From contig NC_065922.1 in the NCBI RefSeq assembly GCF_024586455.1, positions 62,001 to 126,000 of the forward strand: a stretch of 64,000 nt of DNA, given 5' to 3'. The DNA comes from Bactrocera neohumeralis. Its lineage: Eukaryota; Arthropoda; Insecta; Diptera; Tephritidae. The position numbers and the translations under genes are program-made. The notes under the pieces are model-generated. The model was not told the origin of the DNA, ran no database searches, and saw only the letters and a program-made list of their open reading frames with translations. This document shows, piece by piece, positions 22,982 to 35,400 of the stretch; the stretch's first letter is position 1, and each line of letters starts with the position of its first letter.

Positions 22982-23352
22982 TAAATTGAAAATGGGCGTG
23001 GCGTCGCCCACTTATGGACCAAAAACCATATCTCAGGAACTACTCAACCGATTTCAATGAAATTCGATATATAATATTTTCTTAACACCCTGATGACATG
23101 TACGATGTATCGGTGAAATCGGTTCACAACCACGCCTTCTTCCAATGTAACACTATTTTGAATTCCATCTGATGCCTTCTCTGTATAATATATACATTAG
23201 GAACCAAAGATGATAGCGGAATAAAACTTTGCACAAATACGGTATTTGAAAAATATGTAAATGACGGATAATGAAATCTCGATTATCACTTTATCATGCG
23301 AGAGTATAAAATGTTCGGTGACACCCGAACTTAGCCCTTCCTTACTTGTTTT
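22982..23352 (-). mobile_element. Family A repeat, truncated tandem copy
   Basis: A near-identical 371-bp repeat of the preceding 5' third, truncated just after 'ggccacgcccattttcaattt'-type sequence and joined head-to-tail to its neighbour. Both copies end at the same 5' terminus, so the pair has a period of about 370 bp. Confidence 0.8.
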
Positions 23353-23460
23353 TCATTATTTTTATTTGTAAATTATTTGAATCGTTCAATTTCGGTCGCT
23401 TGCTTTTTGATTCCGGCCGTTCAAATGAAAAATTATTGAAAATTATTCAGTGAAAACTTT

Positions 23461-24160
23461 ATGTGTGTTTCACACAAAGTGATCAATTACAGATTGAAAT
23501 TTGTTAGGAAGCCAAGAAGAGATCGCGCTAATATCGGTCGGCGTTCTTTTTGCTATCAACGTATGGCAGCCCAAGGCAAGGATGCAATGACATACGGGCG
23601 GGATTATGGATCGCGGTCAATCAGCAAGCGATCGTCACGATGTCACAGCACCACTTTTCAAACAACAGCTGCGATGTTTGATGGATTTTATCTTGAAGCA
23701 ATGTATAGTATATATGATGCTGTTAGATGCTGGATGTATTCTGTTGAGTAGCAAAAAAGAGGTTTACCGCACGCACACATTCTTCTTTGGATGGGGATGG
23801 TGGTTACACCAGATCAAATTGATGAAATCATTTCTGCGGAAATTTCTGATCCCGAGATAGATCCAGAATTATACGTACTGGTGAAAAACAATATGGTTCA
23901 TGGGCCTTGCCGACATCACAATACCACTTCGGTTTGTATGTCTGACAATAAATGCACGAAACACTATCCACGTGCTTTTCTTTCGGAAAAGCATACTGAA
24001 AATGATGGATATTCACTGTATCGGCGTCGTTCACCAGACGACAATGCCAGAACATTTAGCATTTAGTTTAGAGACGTGAATATCGGATTTGACAACACAT
24101 GGTACGATCCATATTCGCCATTATTGTCTAATTCAAAGAAATTTTACATCGTATTTGCTA
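23461..24160 (+). pseudogene. Helitron Rep (HUH endonuclease) domain remnant
   Basis: Reading frame 1 from about 23540: NIGRRSFCYQRM, QGKDAMTYGRDYG; frame 2 for about 80 bases (SDRHDVTAPLFKQQLRCLMDFI); frame 1 again: RCWMYSVE, a stop TAG at 23749-23751 where Trp is expected, QKRGLPHAHILLWM with the HUH motif His-Ala-His at 23770-23778, then TPDQIDEIISAEISDPEIDPE, MVHGPCRHH, CTKHYPRAF, GYSLYRRRSPDD and a stop at 24064-24066, then DNTWYDPYSPLLSNS. The domain ends there, before the catalytic tyrosines. Rep nicks and joins single-stranded DNA in rolling-circle transposition; this copy cannot make it. Confidence 0.88.
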
Positions 24161-24815
24161 AGAATTGGAAATGGGCAAATTCCGGTTGATACTTCCAGTG
24201 GTTTGATATCAATTTCACCTGCCTTTCGTCAATTCACTTCAACGAAAGATGAACTCATTAGGAATGTTTATCCGAACATTGGCCAAATTATCGTAACTAC
24301 GATTGCTTGAGAGCACGTGCAATTTTAGCTTCCAAAGTACCGATGTTGACGCTCATACAAATCGATCGATCGTCTTGACTATGAAGAAGCCGAGAATTAT
24401 CCAGTGGAATTTCTAAATTCTTTGGAGAGGTTTGGTATGCCGCAGCATCATTTGCGCCTCAAAGTTAGATCTGTCATTATTATGTTTCACACTCTTCATG
24501 CGCCGAAAATGTGTAATGGAACCCGACTGATTGTGACGCAGTTATCGATTACAAGGGGACAGCCATTTCAGTTCAAACGTATTCAGTTTCCAGAGAAAAT
24601 TGCATTTGCGATGACAATCAACAGGACACAAGGATAGTCGCCAGAAGAGTGTGGCATAAATCTAGAAATGCTATGTTTTTCACACGGCCAGATATACGTG
24701 GCGTGTTCACGAGTTGGAAACCCATCTTCTCTATACATTTACGCCCCAGAACAGAAACCAAACAATTTTGTTTATCAAGCTGCGCTACATCAAAAAAAAA
24801 TTTGAAAAATCACAA
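24161..24815 (+). pseudogene. Helitron PIF1-like helicase C-terminal remnant
   Basis: Starts LLRIGNGQIPVDTSSGLISIS immediately after the Rep piece, so the Walker A/B part of the helicase has been deleted. Continues DELIRNVYPNIGQ, a damaged linker, FLNSLERFGMPQHHLRLKV, MCNGTRLIVTQL, a short loss, QPFQFKRIQFPEKIAFAMTINR, a stop TAG at about 24637, then CFSHGQIYVACSRVGNPSS and the terminal APEQKPNNFVYQAALHQ. Motif V and motif VI are partly kept. The same family is found at 60262-61205. Confidence 0.87.
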
Positions 24816-24904
24816 ATAAATGATTTTCAACACAATATAAATTCAACTTTCTTTTCATTTCAAAACACATAATTTCACGTAGGGCAACGGCTGCGGCATG
24901 CTCA

Positions 24905-25050
24905 TCTTTGGGTGAAATCCCATATCTCAGAAGCTACTTGTCGATTTAAACAAAATTCGATACATAGTATTCAATTTGCATCTAGAAAAAGACTTTGAGC
25001 ACGCAGCAGAATGTAGTAATGAAACTAATTTGTTCTCCTTACTTGTTTCT
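24905..25050 (-). mobile_element. Possible family A 5'-end scrap
   Basis: Contains 'atctcagaagctact...gatttaaacaaaattcgatacatagtatt' and ends ccttacttgttt, matching landmarks of the family A 5' third with much of the middle missing. Weak. Confidence 0.4.
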
Positions 25051-25071
25051 GAAAATACAGGTATGTATGTA

Positions 25072-26035
25072 CAGGGTTTGTCCGGAAAGTAATAGGACTG
25101 ATTTTCTTCCGCCGCGACTGTACTTCGGTGCGTGCGCGTTGTCTCCGAGCATCTGGAGAGTCAGGATAAACATTTTCGCGCGACGTGTTTCTGTGAGTGG
25201 TACAAGCCGAAAATGCAGCGTTTGTTAGAGCGGAGGTACGCAATTAAATTCTATGTGAAACTTGGTAAATCTGCAACAGAGACGTTTGATATGATCAAGC
25301 AGGCTTACCCAGATGTTGCTTTATCAAGAAGTGGTGTTTCTTGGTGGCACCTTGTTAGAGGGCCGGGAAGAAGTCGTATATGAATAAGCAAATCTAAAGT
25401 GAAAACGATGCTTTTTGTCTTTTTTGACATCAAATGCTTCGTCCACCATGAATTAGTTCTTCCTGGGCAAACCGTCAAGGCCAAGTTTTACGTGGAAGTC
25501 CTTAAGAGACTCAAACGAAAGGTCAATTGGGTCCGCTCTCAAGGAATGTAAAAACTTCATGTAAAAAAAACGCTTAAGAAATGGTTAAGCAAATTTCCTG
25601 CGGTAAATTTTCTGCTGCTAGTATGCAGCTCAGATGAAATCTACCACTAATTTTTAATACATTTTTTCAATAAAATGCGAATATGACAATACTGGTTTTG
25701 TGAAGAAACATGAAATCAACAATTGTTTCTTGAAGAAAATTCAAACTTACCAGTCTTCATCCATATTCCTTAAATCGCAATGAAAATATTTAAATACTAT
25801 AATAACATAACATAATACACATAAGTTTAATTTCTTTGTTTATTTTCACTTGCTCTTCTAATGTGCATCATTCACAATGCATAACCAGCTGTTAAAATTA
25901 CTTGACTACAGCTCAAGAAATAAGGATTTTTTTCTTGAGCAATTACTTAAGAGCTGGATACGGACCTTAACCAAAGCCGGCATCTCTACGCTTCCGCAGC
26001 CGCCCTACAGCCCAGATGTATTATAACAATTTCAC
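25072..26035 (+). mobile_element. Mariner remnant, broken by deletions and a foreign insert
   Basis: After TA (25070-25071) the 5' inverted repeat reads CAGGGTTTGTCCGGAAAGTA. Transposase sequence runs to about 25550; AT-rich unrelated sequence occupies about 25555-25940; mariner sequence returns briefly (AGISTLPQPPYSPD-type, about 25970-26020). No 3' inverted repeat found. Confidence 0.8.
25213..26020 (+). pseudogene. Mariner transposase remnant
   Basis: An ATG at 25213 opens MQRLLERRYAIKFYVKLGKS, then ATETFDMIKQAYPDVALSRSGV, where the frame breaks. After 25385 the sequence resumes at KSKVKTMLFVFFDIKCFVHHEL, LPGQTVKAKFYVEVLKRLKRKV, ending near 25550. A last scrap (KAGISTLPQPPYSPD, frame altered) is at about 25972-26020. 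The first and second catalytic aspartates and the third (after SPD) are missing. It belongs to a different mariner lineage from the copies at 6671, 19059 and 45294. Confidence 0.82.
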
Positions 26036-26984
26036 AACAAAACAGCACTGTCGAAAGTCAATAGTACGCTGAGTTTGTTAATAAGGACTTATTTCTAGTT
26101 CCGTTCAAAATGATACATACGAAGATTGCAAACTAAGCTGGAGAAACCGATCTTAATACATATTTTATATTTTCATTATACGAATATTCCTCGAGTTTAT
26201 TAATTTTTATGTTTACGTTCAATTTTATGCTACTAGGAAGGTATATAAATTAAATTAACGCAGTAGAAAGAAATGCATTCCAAATATACAAAACTCTTCA
26301 AATAAATTTAAAAGCTCGTCGGATTTACTAAATCACTTTACCACACTGTAGTTAAGTTACTCCACCCCTTTGCACTTTTCACAGATCAATTCCGTTGCCA
26401 GGGATTAGCAGCTGCCCTCTCTTCAGTTGCATTGTAAACTCCGCCTATTGTGTGTAATTGTTTTGAGAGGCTAAAGTACATAGTCAATATTCCTGTCTGC
26501 AACGAATCACCAGTAATCAGGTTGACGACGGAACAATGATGTATTCACAAACGTTCCGTCTCTTTTTTTAACCACTGAAATAAGTAAAACATAAAATAGC
26601 ATGCGCAGTTCCAAACCAACATTGACAATTGTTTGTCTCATTTCATCTTAAACAAATCCATATTGATTGTGACATTTTTATACCTTCAAAAACATACAGT
26701 TACCAATTAAAGATTTATTATTTTTTTTAACTCTATCTTGGATGCTACTTATTGTCTCTTTTCTTACTACATTTTTATTCAGTGTATTACTTCTAGTAAA
26801 AATATTACTTCATCATTGCTTTCCAACAGAAATGCCAAGAAAAGGAATTGGGTATAAAGAGTATCCTTGCTAAAATCAGCTACAAGTAATTTCGGAAACA
26901 GGCTTCTTCTATTGCGTTCTTTTTAGGAAGCTGTATAACTGCGCTTATATCGTTGGTAGATCTTTGATTGACCCACAACATAGG
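26036..26984. other. Non-coding stretch, nothing recognised
   Basis: AT-rich with no open frame of note on either strand. Confidence 0.5.
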
Positions 26985-27060
26985 GTTTAATAGTTTGCTT
27001 CACCTAACTGTTGCTTGTGACGCTTAAAACTAACCGATATAGATTACATACCGTTATATA
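26985..27060 (-). mobile_element. Family A 3'-end scrap
   Basis: 'gggtttaatagtttgcttcacctaactgttgcttgtgacgcttaaaactaaccgatatag' is the family A tail in reverse orientation. Confidence 0.5.
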
Positions 27061-27162
27061 ACATATGTAGGACAATTGGCACGTCCAAAAAGTGCCATTA
27101 ATGTAAAACAAATGAAGTGACATATCTAAACTTAACATTAAGATGTATAACGAAAACGAAAA

Positions 27163-27716
27163 TCAGAAAAAAACTTCAACAAATTTTTTTACAAAATTTA
27201 TTATAAAAGATAAAGAGTTGTACAGTCACAATGAAATAACCTGAATAACAATGAAAAATATTAATTTTTACTCGAATACTCTACAGTCTTTGAATTTGTC
27301 TTATATCTTTTGGCTTACATCTTTTTTAAAAATAGTGATAGAACTAAAAGATGCACTTGTCTAGCTTTGTCTAGCGACGTGTCACTCTCACAGTTACCCT
27401 ATGCTTTGAATGTAACAAATACTTTTATTTCTCCAAATTTCTGAAAATTGTGTCAAAAGTGTACAAGATATAGGGCGAAATGGGGTTTTTCTATGTCTTT
27501 TAATAAGATGTCTTGTAAATTTAATTGTAATTTTGAAACTTCAGAATTTGCGTGGCGTGGCTTATAGTTCCTAAATTGTATATACTTAATATCGAAGATA
27601 TTTTGTAAAAATTCACTTTTGTTCGAACCACCTCATGAAACTTGTTGGTAGGTAGATAAAGGGGGGCGGCAGAACATCCTTGGCCCCGGGCGCCCGAAGT
27701 TGTAGCTACGCCACTG
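27163..27716. mobile_element. Second copy of the hAT-type MITE, 5'-truncated
   Basis: From 'cagaaaaaaacttcaacaaatttttt' to CTACGCCACTG (27716) it follows 10985-11600 closely, with one loss of about 80 bp near 27445 and another near 27525. The G-rich left end and its inverted repeat are missing, so no target duplication can be checked. Confidence 0.82.
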
Positions 27717-27726
27717 TACCTGGGTT

Positions 27727-27885
27727 TCATTAAAGCACGTCACATACAATCACCAATCATATGGACTAAATTCAGCCGAATGTTCGAAAATCCTGATACA
27801 TATTAGTCATATGGGGCTAGGTCAAGTTTTTGCCCAATTTTATTTATTTTAGGCAAAAATATACACTTTTATTATTAGGATGGAG
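27727..27885 (+). mobile_element. Family A repeat fragment
   Basis: 'caccaatcatatggactaaattcagccgaatgttcgaaaatcctgata...ggggctaggtcaagtttttgccc' matches 38195-38300 (copy at 38102). It is cut at about 27885, where RTE sequence begins. Confidence 0.6.
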
Positions 27886-27889
27886 TCAT

Positions 27890-29475
27890 GTGTAGAAGTT
27901 CACGCAAGTGAGAAAAGTTCTCTGATCGCCATTCACTTAGGAGTGGCCAGAAACGATTATTTAGCCATAATCCGCATCGAAGCGAAGTTCGTCAACATAT
28001 TGCTGATCTGAGCCTACGCCCCGACGGAAGAGAAGGACGATGTGACCAAAGATGCCTTCTATGAGCGCTTGGAGCGCACCTATGAGAGCTGCCCCCGTCA
28101 CGATACCTAAATCGTACTTGGCGACTTTAACGCCAGGTTAGGCAAAGATGGTGTTTTTGGCACTACGGTAAATTCAGCCTCCACAATGAAACATCCCAAA
28201 TGGGTTGAGGCTGATCGACTTCGCCGGGGCCCGAAATATGGTTGTCTGAAGTAATAGTAGTAAATAGCATAAAAAAATTCATCAAGCCACCTGGCTGTCT
28301 CCGGATCGAAAAACCAGCAACCAGATCGATCATGTTGGGATAGACGAAAGACACGTCTCCAGTGTTTTCGATATGCGTGCACTCCGAGGTCCTAACATCG
28401 ACTCGGACCACTATCTTGTTGCAGTCAAGATTCGCACCCGCTCGCAGCAGCAAAAACGCACGCCATCAAACACAAGGAAGGTTCGACCTCGAATAGCTGC
28501 AATCACAACAGATAGCCGAACGATTTTCTACTCAACTTGCACTCCTGCTCTCTGAGAGCACACGTCAACAACTTGGTATAAACGAACTATGGGACGGCAT
28601 TTCAAACTCCTTACGTACAGCTGCAATCAAAATCATTGGTTTTCGGAAAATGCAAAAGACCAGCTGGTACGATGAGGAGTGCCATGTTGCAGCGGAGAGA
28701 AAACAGGCTGCCTACCTCGCAACGTTACGATCGACCACTACACGTGCGGGATGGAATAGATACCGAGAGTTGAAGAGGGAAGCGAGACGCATTTGCAGAC
28801 AGAAGAAGAAAGAGGCCGAAATGCGTGAGTACGAAGAGCTTGATAAGCTGGCCGACAGGGGTAATGCTCGAAAATTCTACGAAAAAATGCGGCGGCTGAC
28901 AGAAGGTTTCAAGACTCTTGTAGAACCCCCAAAGGTGATCTAGTGGCCGATGCCCATAGCATACTTAAATTATGGAGGAACACTTCTCCAGCCTGCTGAA
29001 TGGCAGTGAATGTAGATACAACGCCAGGAGAAGGCGAACCCGATTCCCCAGTCGATGACGATAGAGCAGACGTACCTTTCCCTGACCAGTTCGAATAGCA
29101 ATTACCCACCTGAAAAACAACAAAGCGGCGGGGGCCGATGGACTGTCGTCCGAGCTATTCAAACACGGCGGCGAAGAACTGATTAGAAGCATGCATTAGC
29201 TTCTTTGTAAAATATGGTCGGACAAAAGCATGCCCAACGATTGGAATTTAAGTGTGATCTGCCCAATCCACAAAAAGGGAGACCCCACAATCTGCGCCAA
29301 CTACCGTGGGATAACCCTCCTCAACATCGCGTATAAGGTTCTATCGAGCGTACTGTGTGAAAGATTAAAGCCCACCGTCAACAAACTGATTGGACCTTAT
29401 CAGTGTAGTTTTAGACCTGGCAATCAACAACCGACCAAATATTCACCATGCGCCAAATCTTAGAAAAAAAACAGT
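27890..29475 (+). pseudogene. RTE-type non-LTR retrotransposon remnant (plus strand), longest copy
   Basis: Endonuclease part: LAIIRIEAKFVNILL, AYAPTEEKDDVTKDAFYERLE, IVLGDFNARLGKDG, then NHVGID (a decayed NQIDHV), MRALRGPNIDSDHYLVAVKI with the catalytic SDHY. Linker: ELWDGISNSLRTAA, TSWYDEECHVAAERKQAAY, YEKMRRLTEGFKT. Reverse transcriptase begins with NNKAAGADGLSSELFK, DWNLSVICPIHKKGDPTICA, NYRGITLLNIAYKVLSSVL and GPYQCSFRPG, and breaks at IFTMRQILEK. Stops and frameshifts at several points (for example 28008, 28110, 28249, 28553). The catalytic RT and 3' parts are absent. It encoded the single polyprotein of an RTE element: endonuclease plus reverse transcriptase. Confidence 0.88.
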
Positions 29476-32400
29476 GAAAGGAGATTTGATTATCGTCATA
29501 CATATATAGTAAGTGAAAAAGTATACAAATTTTAATTTTATTTAAAGCTTTCGTATCATAAATATATTTGATCGATGTTAGATTCATAATTTCAAAGTTC
29601 TTTTTGCTTTGCTATTAGCCATTCAATACATAAATAAATGTACATAAGTATGTATGTAGCCCAGATCTATTCAGACTACAACCTTTATTTAACCATAACG
29701 GCCACCGCCAATAATTATTACAATATTACGCAGGTAAAAATACCTTCGCACACATACAACCATTTTGAAATTTGTTAGATCTCTTCAAACATTAGTATTT
29801 CACATTAATTTGAAATTAAATGGATGTTAATTACCCAAATTATTTTAATCGCAATTATATAAGATGCCGCACCTTAACAAACTTAACTACAATCGCGTGC
29901 AGTTGTACTCAATTTGGTAGGAGGTTTCAGCAATCGACGAGTTTCCGGAACACATAGCCAGACATTAATACCAAGGAAGTGTCCATGTGTGAGAACTGAT
30001 GTCGAATTGGTCGTATGCATGTACGTTTAAAGCTACAGTTGCACCTTTGCCCTAATTGTTGTTCTTAATATAACCAGTATCGTCTTTTTAACCTTCATTA
30101 ACATTTCGATCGTCATTTGGCCTTAATTTCTGACAAATCATGTTGAGAGCCTTTTGATGTTATCGCTAGCATTAATTGTTTCTGTAATTTTGGACCTCTT
30201 ATTTCAGTCTTGCTTCGTCGTTTTGCACCTTTTTCGCCACTTGTTGACAGATGGCTAAGTACTATAAATATGTTCACAGATCATGATGTATGTATGTATG
30301 TGCATATACACATATGTATGTATGGTATGTATGTACTCTGTGCACATTATGTTGGCGCTACACTGTAAAATAACATCCCGTTTCCCATTTAACAATCAAT
30401 CAATTTGGGAATCCTCTTTTTGTGGGCTCCATAATGCCTACACTAAATAAATATATGTACTATTATGAACCAGTTTTGAATGTATGTAATTTGTTGAAGA
30501 CAGTTGCATTAAATATTTTAAAGTTGCAACGACAGCTGGGCCATGCATGTATATACTATGTGTTTATAAAACGTACTCTGTAGGTGTGAAGTGTGAAGAA
30601 TTCTTGTGTTTTTCTTATCTAAATTGCTTTCTGAGTATCAATAATTTACCCAGAGAGCGATACTGTGTCGTGGTGTCGTTACGTAGTTTAAGTACAAGAG
30701 AGTTTGGTAAAGCCGTATTAATTTTTAACTTATACTTAAGCACTTCTTTTTATAGAAAGCAAACCTTAAGCACTTTCTAAGATGTAGAATTCTTTATTCT
30801 ATAAACTAGATAACACTCGACCCTCGTCACAGCCGTCTATGTACATACATAAGTATAAACATATGTATAATTGAAAATCGAATATTAGTAGGTGAAAACT
30901 TAGATGAAATGTGGCGGTTTTCTAACCTTGCCTTACGAATGTCTACACACTTTGCCAGTCTCGCTGAATCGACAACTCCTCTGGTTCTGCATATATAGGT
31001 ATGTATACCTACCGTACATACAAGTAAGTGTTTAATATAAAGAACGAAAAAGACTTTGCACTTTTAGAGATAAATTTTACAATTTACATATTTCTATGGT
31101 AATAATGTGATTTCAATTAAGATTTTTACTACTATAAAAACTAAAACAAAATAAGGTGCAAACAATAGGTTGAGAAATTATCGTAATTTAACAAAACAAT
31201 TCAAATATTAACTTAAAATGTGGATTAATTTAAATTGAAAAACTTTTATTTGCAAAAAAACACAAATGTGTCCTCACAAAAAATATGAGTGTTATTATAA
31301 TGGTTTTAATAGATATTTTAAAACAATAAAAAATATTTTCTTTTAGGAATTACAGTTAAATTAAGATTTTCTGCAAAACTATTTAGTCCCCAAATTCACT
31401 TTTTTGTTGTAAAATCAATCAATCATTTTTGGTTGTAAAAAGATTTTTCAAAAGCAAAAATTTGCTTGAAGATCTAACAAGATACAGAAAGCTGCAACGA
31501 TCATTATAATCGAATTTGGGCACTAATGATCGTTTAATATCATCGCTTAGTCTTGCTTTGAAAATTAAGTCAAATGTAAAGCATTTCCGTTCTCAGTCCC
31601 AAAAAATTATCGGCATTGAATGCTGTGATACTCGATTGAGGGATAAATCGCACAAACTTCGTTTGATGAAAGTTTTTGGCTGTACAAGACAGGAAGTCTA
31701 GCTACGCAGTTAGAGTACAAGTGGTAAGTCGAGGTAGGTACGTATACGTACGTATATGTACGTATGGTTTATACCATACCCAAGTACATATGTATTTTAA
31801 GGCTTGAGGGACGATTTGTAGATACGCGTTAGAGTATAACGCTTGAATGTAGATACCGTTTCAAAAACTTTAATCATGATTTCCGCATTGATGAATTAAA
31901 GAAAGTTCTCTGAGTTACACTTACATACATACATTTACATATATCCATCAATATGTACACATGTATATATACCGTATATATATGTATCTATATATATTCA
32001 AGTATCATATGCATATGAATGTCTATATATGTGTGTATTCTCGTAAAATTCTGGTCTATAAAGGGCAACTGTCTTTTTATATTCAGAGCTATCGAGGACA
32101 GGTGTAATTTAATTATCCTTACGTGTAAATACTGTAATTGCTGCACCGTATAAAAATTCGTTATTGCCCTTAAATTTGCTCAGCTATTATGTTGAGTTTG
32201 TTTATTATTAGTACACATAGTTCCGGTCTCTGACTTTCGTTTTTGCACACTTACAATGTTAATACGAGTGTTCCTTTTAAATTAAACATAAAATTGTTCA
32301 CTTATCTAAGTTGCCACTGAACTCCTGAAGTACGCAACAATACGAAGTGGTTAGTTAAGGGTACCGATAAACATATTTGTCTATTCGACGACATATGAAC

Positions 32401-35400
32401 ACCACAAAATGAGTTCTGAACAAATTTCGTCTAGTCATGTCTGCGCATTCGTGACCCTTCCAACCCCACATAGTGGACAGACAAACATCTAAGATTGCAT
32501 GTTACTGTTCTTATGTATTTTCGTTAGAGAAGCAGTTGTCAGGTGTCCTGTCGCTTTTATCCTCATTATAGTTAAAGGCAATTTAATTGTGTAAACGATT
32601 ACAGTATTCCCGTTCAATTATTTTTAAGAGGCGTTAGATTTCACAATTGAGGTTTCTGTGAACACATATTGTATGTAAATCTATACATTCTTATTAGTTT
32701 TACATATCCATAGCAAATAAAACTCGAGTACTTGGTGGTAGGCCAAGATACCGATATTAAATAATTAATGCATCTGTACGGCTTGTATTAATTGTTCACC
32801 TGAATATGATCGGCGTATGTATGTACGAATACGATGGACGAATTCGATCCATCACTTCATTGGAACGGAAATAGAAAAATTTACACCTGATTAATTTCTA
32901 GTTATGCGAAGAGAATGGAATTTGCTTCAATATTTGTATTTGCCAAGTCTTACAGATAATTTTAGAGACTATTCCCTTTGTATTTTTTTCACATGTGGTT
33001 AAGATTTAAAATGGTCATACTTGTATAAGAAAGCGTACCAATTTTTTAAGTTCTTCTTCAGTTCACAATTTATTAACATTCGTTTTCCTATTACGATAAT
33101 GTTTTCTCATTCGCAACAAAACAGTAGTTCAAATCGCTGCATTTATTAAACACAAATTAATACATAATACCGTTATATTTCCATTTTAATAGAGTTCATT
33201 GCGTACATAACGAAATCGAAATAAAAGATCAAAAAGTTGTTAATCGATATGATAAAACAGAGTTCACAATTATAAATATGTGCTAAATATAATAGAAATT
33301 AATACAAGGATTTAGAGCAGAGATGGCTTGAAGTGATTCAAATATTTAAATGATATTTTCCCCGCTTTTCAATTTAACTAGTGAAATTTTAAAGTAAGAA
33401 AATTACGTTAACTAGTATGATTGATTTCATAACTCAGCAATTACTTTACCGATTTAAACCATGTTGAATATTTGAAGTGCCTTCTTCTATCACATTCGTT
33501 TGCTTAACCATAAATAAGTCAACTATCAATATAGATATCGAAGAAAACCTTGGCACAAATAGTGGCACTGCGGCGGGTCTCATATAAGAATCTTTTCTTG
33601 CTTCTTTTAACCCACACGAATCGAAAATGAAGAAGCTGACATTGTACTGGAAATATTTACCATTGTAATAGAGAACAAAATTAATTGGTTGCCTTTATAT
33701 TATGCACACATAAAAATGTCAATGTGAGATATGAAATTGAGTTGAAGTGCTTTCTTGAGGACTCTTCAGTTTACTGTGAAACGAACAAATTCGGACGATT
33801 TGTTACGCTGACCTTCACACCTATGTATATTATTTAAATGTAATCATTTTTGTAGCCGCGTTTTTGTGGCTATGGTATACATACATTAAATTATATTACA
33901 ATACAGACGAAAAGTTATAGCCGATAAATTTGAAAGTGATTAATATACATTCGTGCAAATCTGTATTAATCGCAAATCAACATAAATTGTTAAGTTTTAT
34001 ATTCAAGTTTGTAACAAATTGATTGTTAGTTGATGATATTATGAATGAGGTAAGTAGGGTAAATCATTAGTTATTTTTAACAGTAAAATTTATAATTTCG
34101 AATTATAAATATTTGATTTAATTCAGTACTGTTCGGTGCACAATATTCTTCGTTAATCTATCTCTAGCCTGCACAAGTAAATAACGAATGGGAAACTGTA
34201 GTCATCTGAATAAAATCACGGATTCAGATAGTACATATCATTGACATACTTAGCAATAGTACTATTTTCACTTTAATGTTTTCATTGAAAAAAGTTGCAA
34301 TGACCGTGTACCTAAGTTCCGAGTTTTAGCGATACAAACGAACAGCAATTCATTGTTCTATATACAAGTATAGATATATGTATGTTTCAGAAGCAATAGT
34401 ATACGTAGATATAAAGTTACACGATACTAAAAATAAGGATAATTTTGTTAAGATAAGCACCCACATTTGGATTGTTTTTATTAAAATGTAAGTAAAAGCG
34501 GTTTTGTCATGTTTGGAAAAATTCAAAATAAGAAATCGAATTATTGTTTTGAAAAGGTCGTATATGTACATATACATATTCATCTATATTTTGATTACTT
34601 TCATTTGTTCATTAATCATTGACGCCACATTAACTTATTATTGCGAAGGCTTCCGTTCAAAAACGTAATCAATTAAGCCCATAACGAATTCGTGGAATGA
34701 CGCTGCATGGGTAAAATTTCAATGTTGCATGCTCACGTGAAATATATGTATGTGGAGTTGTATATACATATGTTATAAGTATATGTACATATATATGTAT
34801 ATACCTTAATAAATGTATGTAGTTCTGAATGCTGCTAAGGGGTTACAATTTAAATTATCATAAAGGACGCAGGCTACCAAATGCTTTGTCATGACCGCAA
34901 AATAACGTTTCACTCGTTGAGAAAATTGTATTACTACCAGAGTCGTTTTGAATTAACAGTAACTTAGAGATTATTGATTAACATTTTTTTAGTAATATTA
35001 AGTAAATGTGTGCCAAAATTTCAACGAATGTAGTTCATATTTAAATTAGTTTATGATAAACCACAATTAAAATAATTACAATTTCTAATATGATACATTT
35101 CAGTAGCAAGGTCTTAGCCTCTTATACATTCATACTCGGTAAATTATTTGGAATTATATTATACAATAAATTTATATATGTACATATGTATGTATGTATC
35201 TAGTGAAACTCATTAGAAAGAGGTGTGGAAATAGTTAAGTGAAAGCAAGACAAGCCATCAATCACATTCACTTGACCGATACTTAGAATTGTACCGTGTT
35301 CATTCCCGCTTTCCGTTTTTTGAAACTGTACCACGATAAGTAACTCCACAGCGTCAAATTTTTGTCAAGCATGTTGTATGACCTTAACAACATTTTGGCG

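Larger units (their letters stand above)
23353..24895 (+). mobile_element. Helitron remnant with Rep and helicase pieces and a 3' hairpin
   Basis: The coding remnants run from about 23461 to 24815. The 3' region (24840-24895) is closely similar to that of the Helitron ending at 61310 (cttttcatttcaaaacacataatttcacg) and has the same terminal hairpin, CGTAG/CTGCG around GGCAACGG (24878-24895, one G-T pair). The terminal CTRR is degraded. The 5' end is not identified; family A sequence stops at 23352, so the element probably starts just after it. Confidence 0.8.

Noticed and set aside
25555..25940. AT-rich insert between mariner pieces, considered as a MITE with 'cttaagaaa' ends
   Set aside because: The putative ends pair poorly and no target duplication is visible.
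31516..31701. 61-codon frame with a basic C-terminus, considered as a retrotransposon RT scrap
   Set aside because: Resemblance to known RT C-terminal regions was too thin to support.
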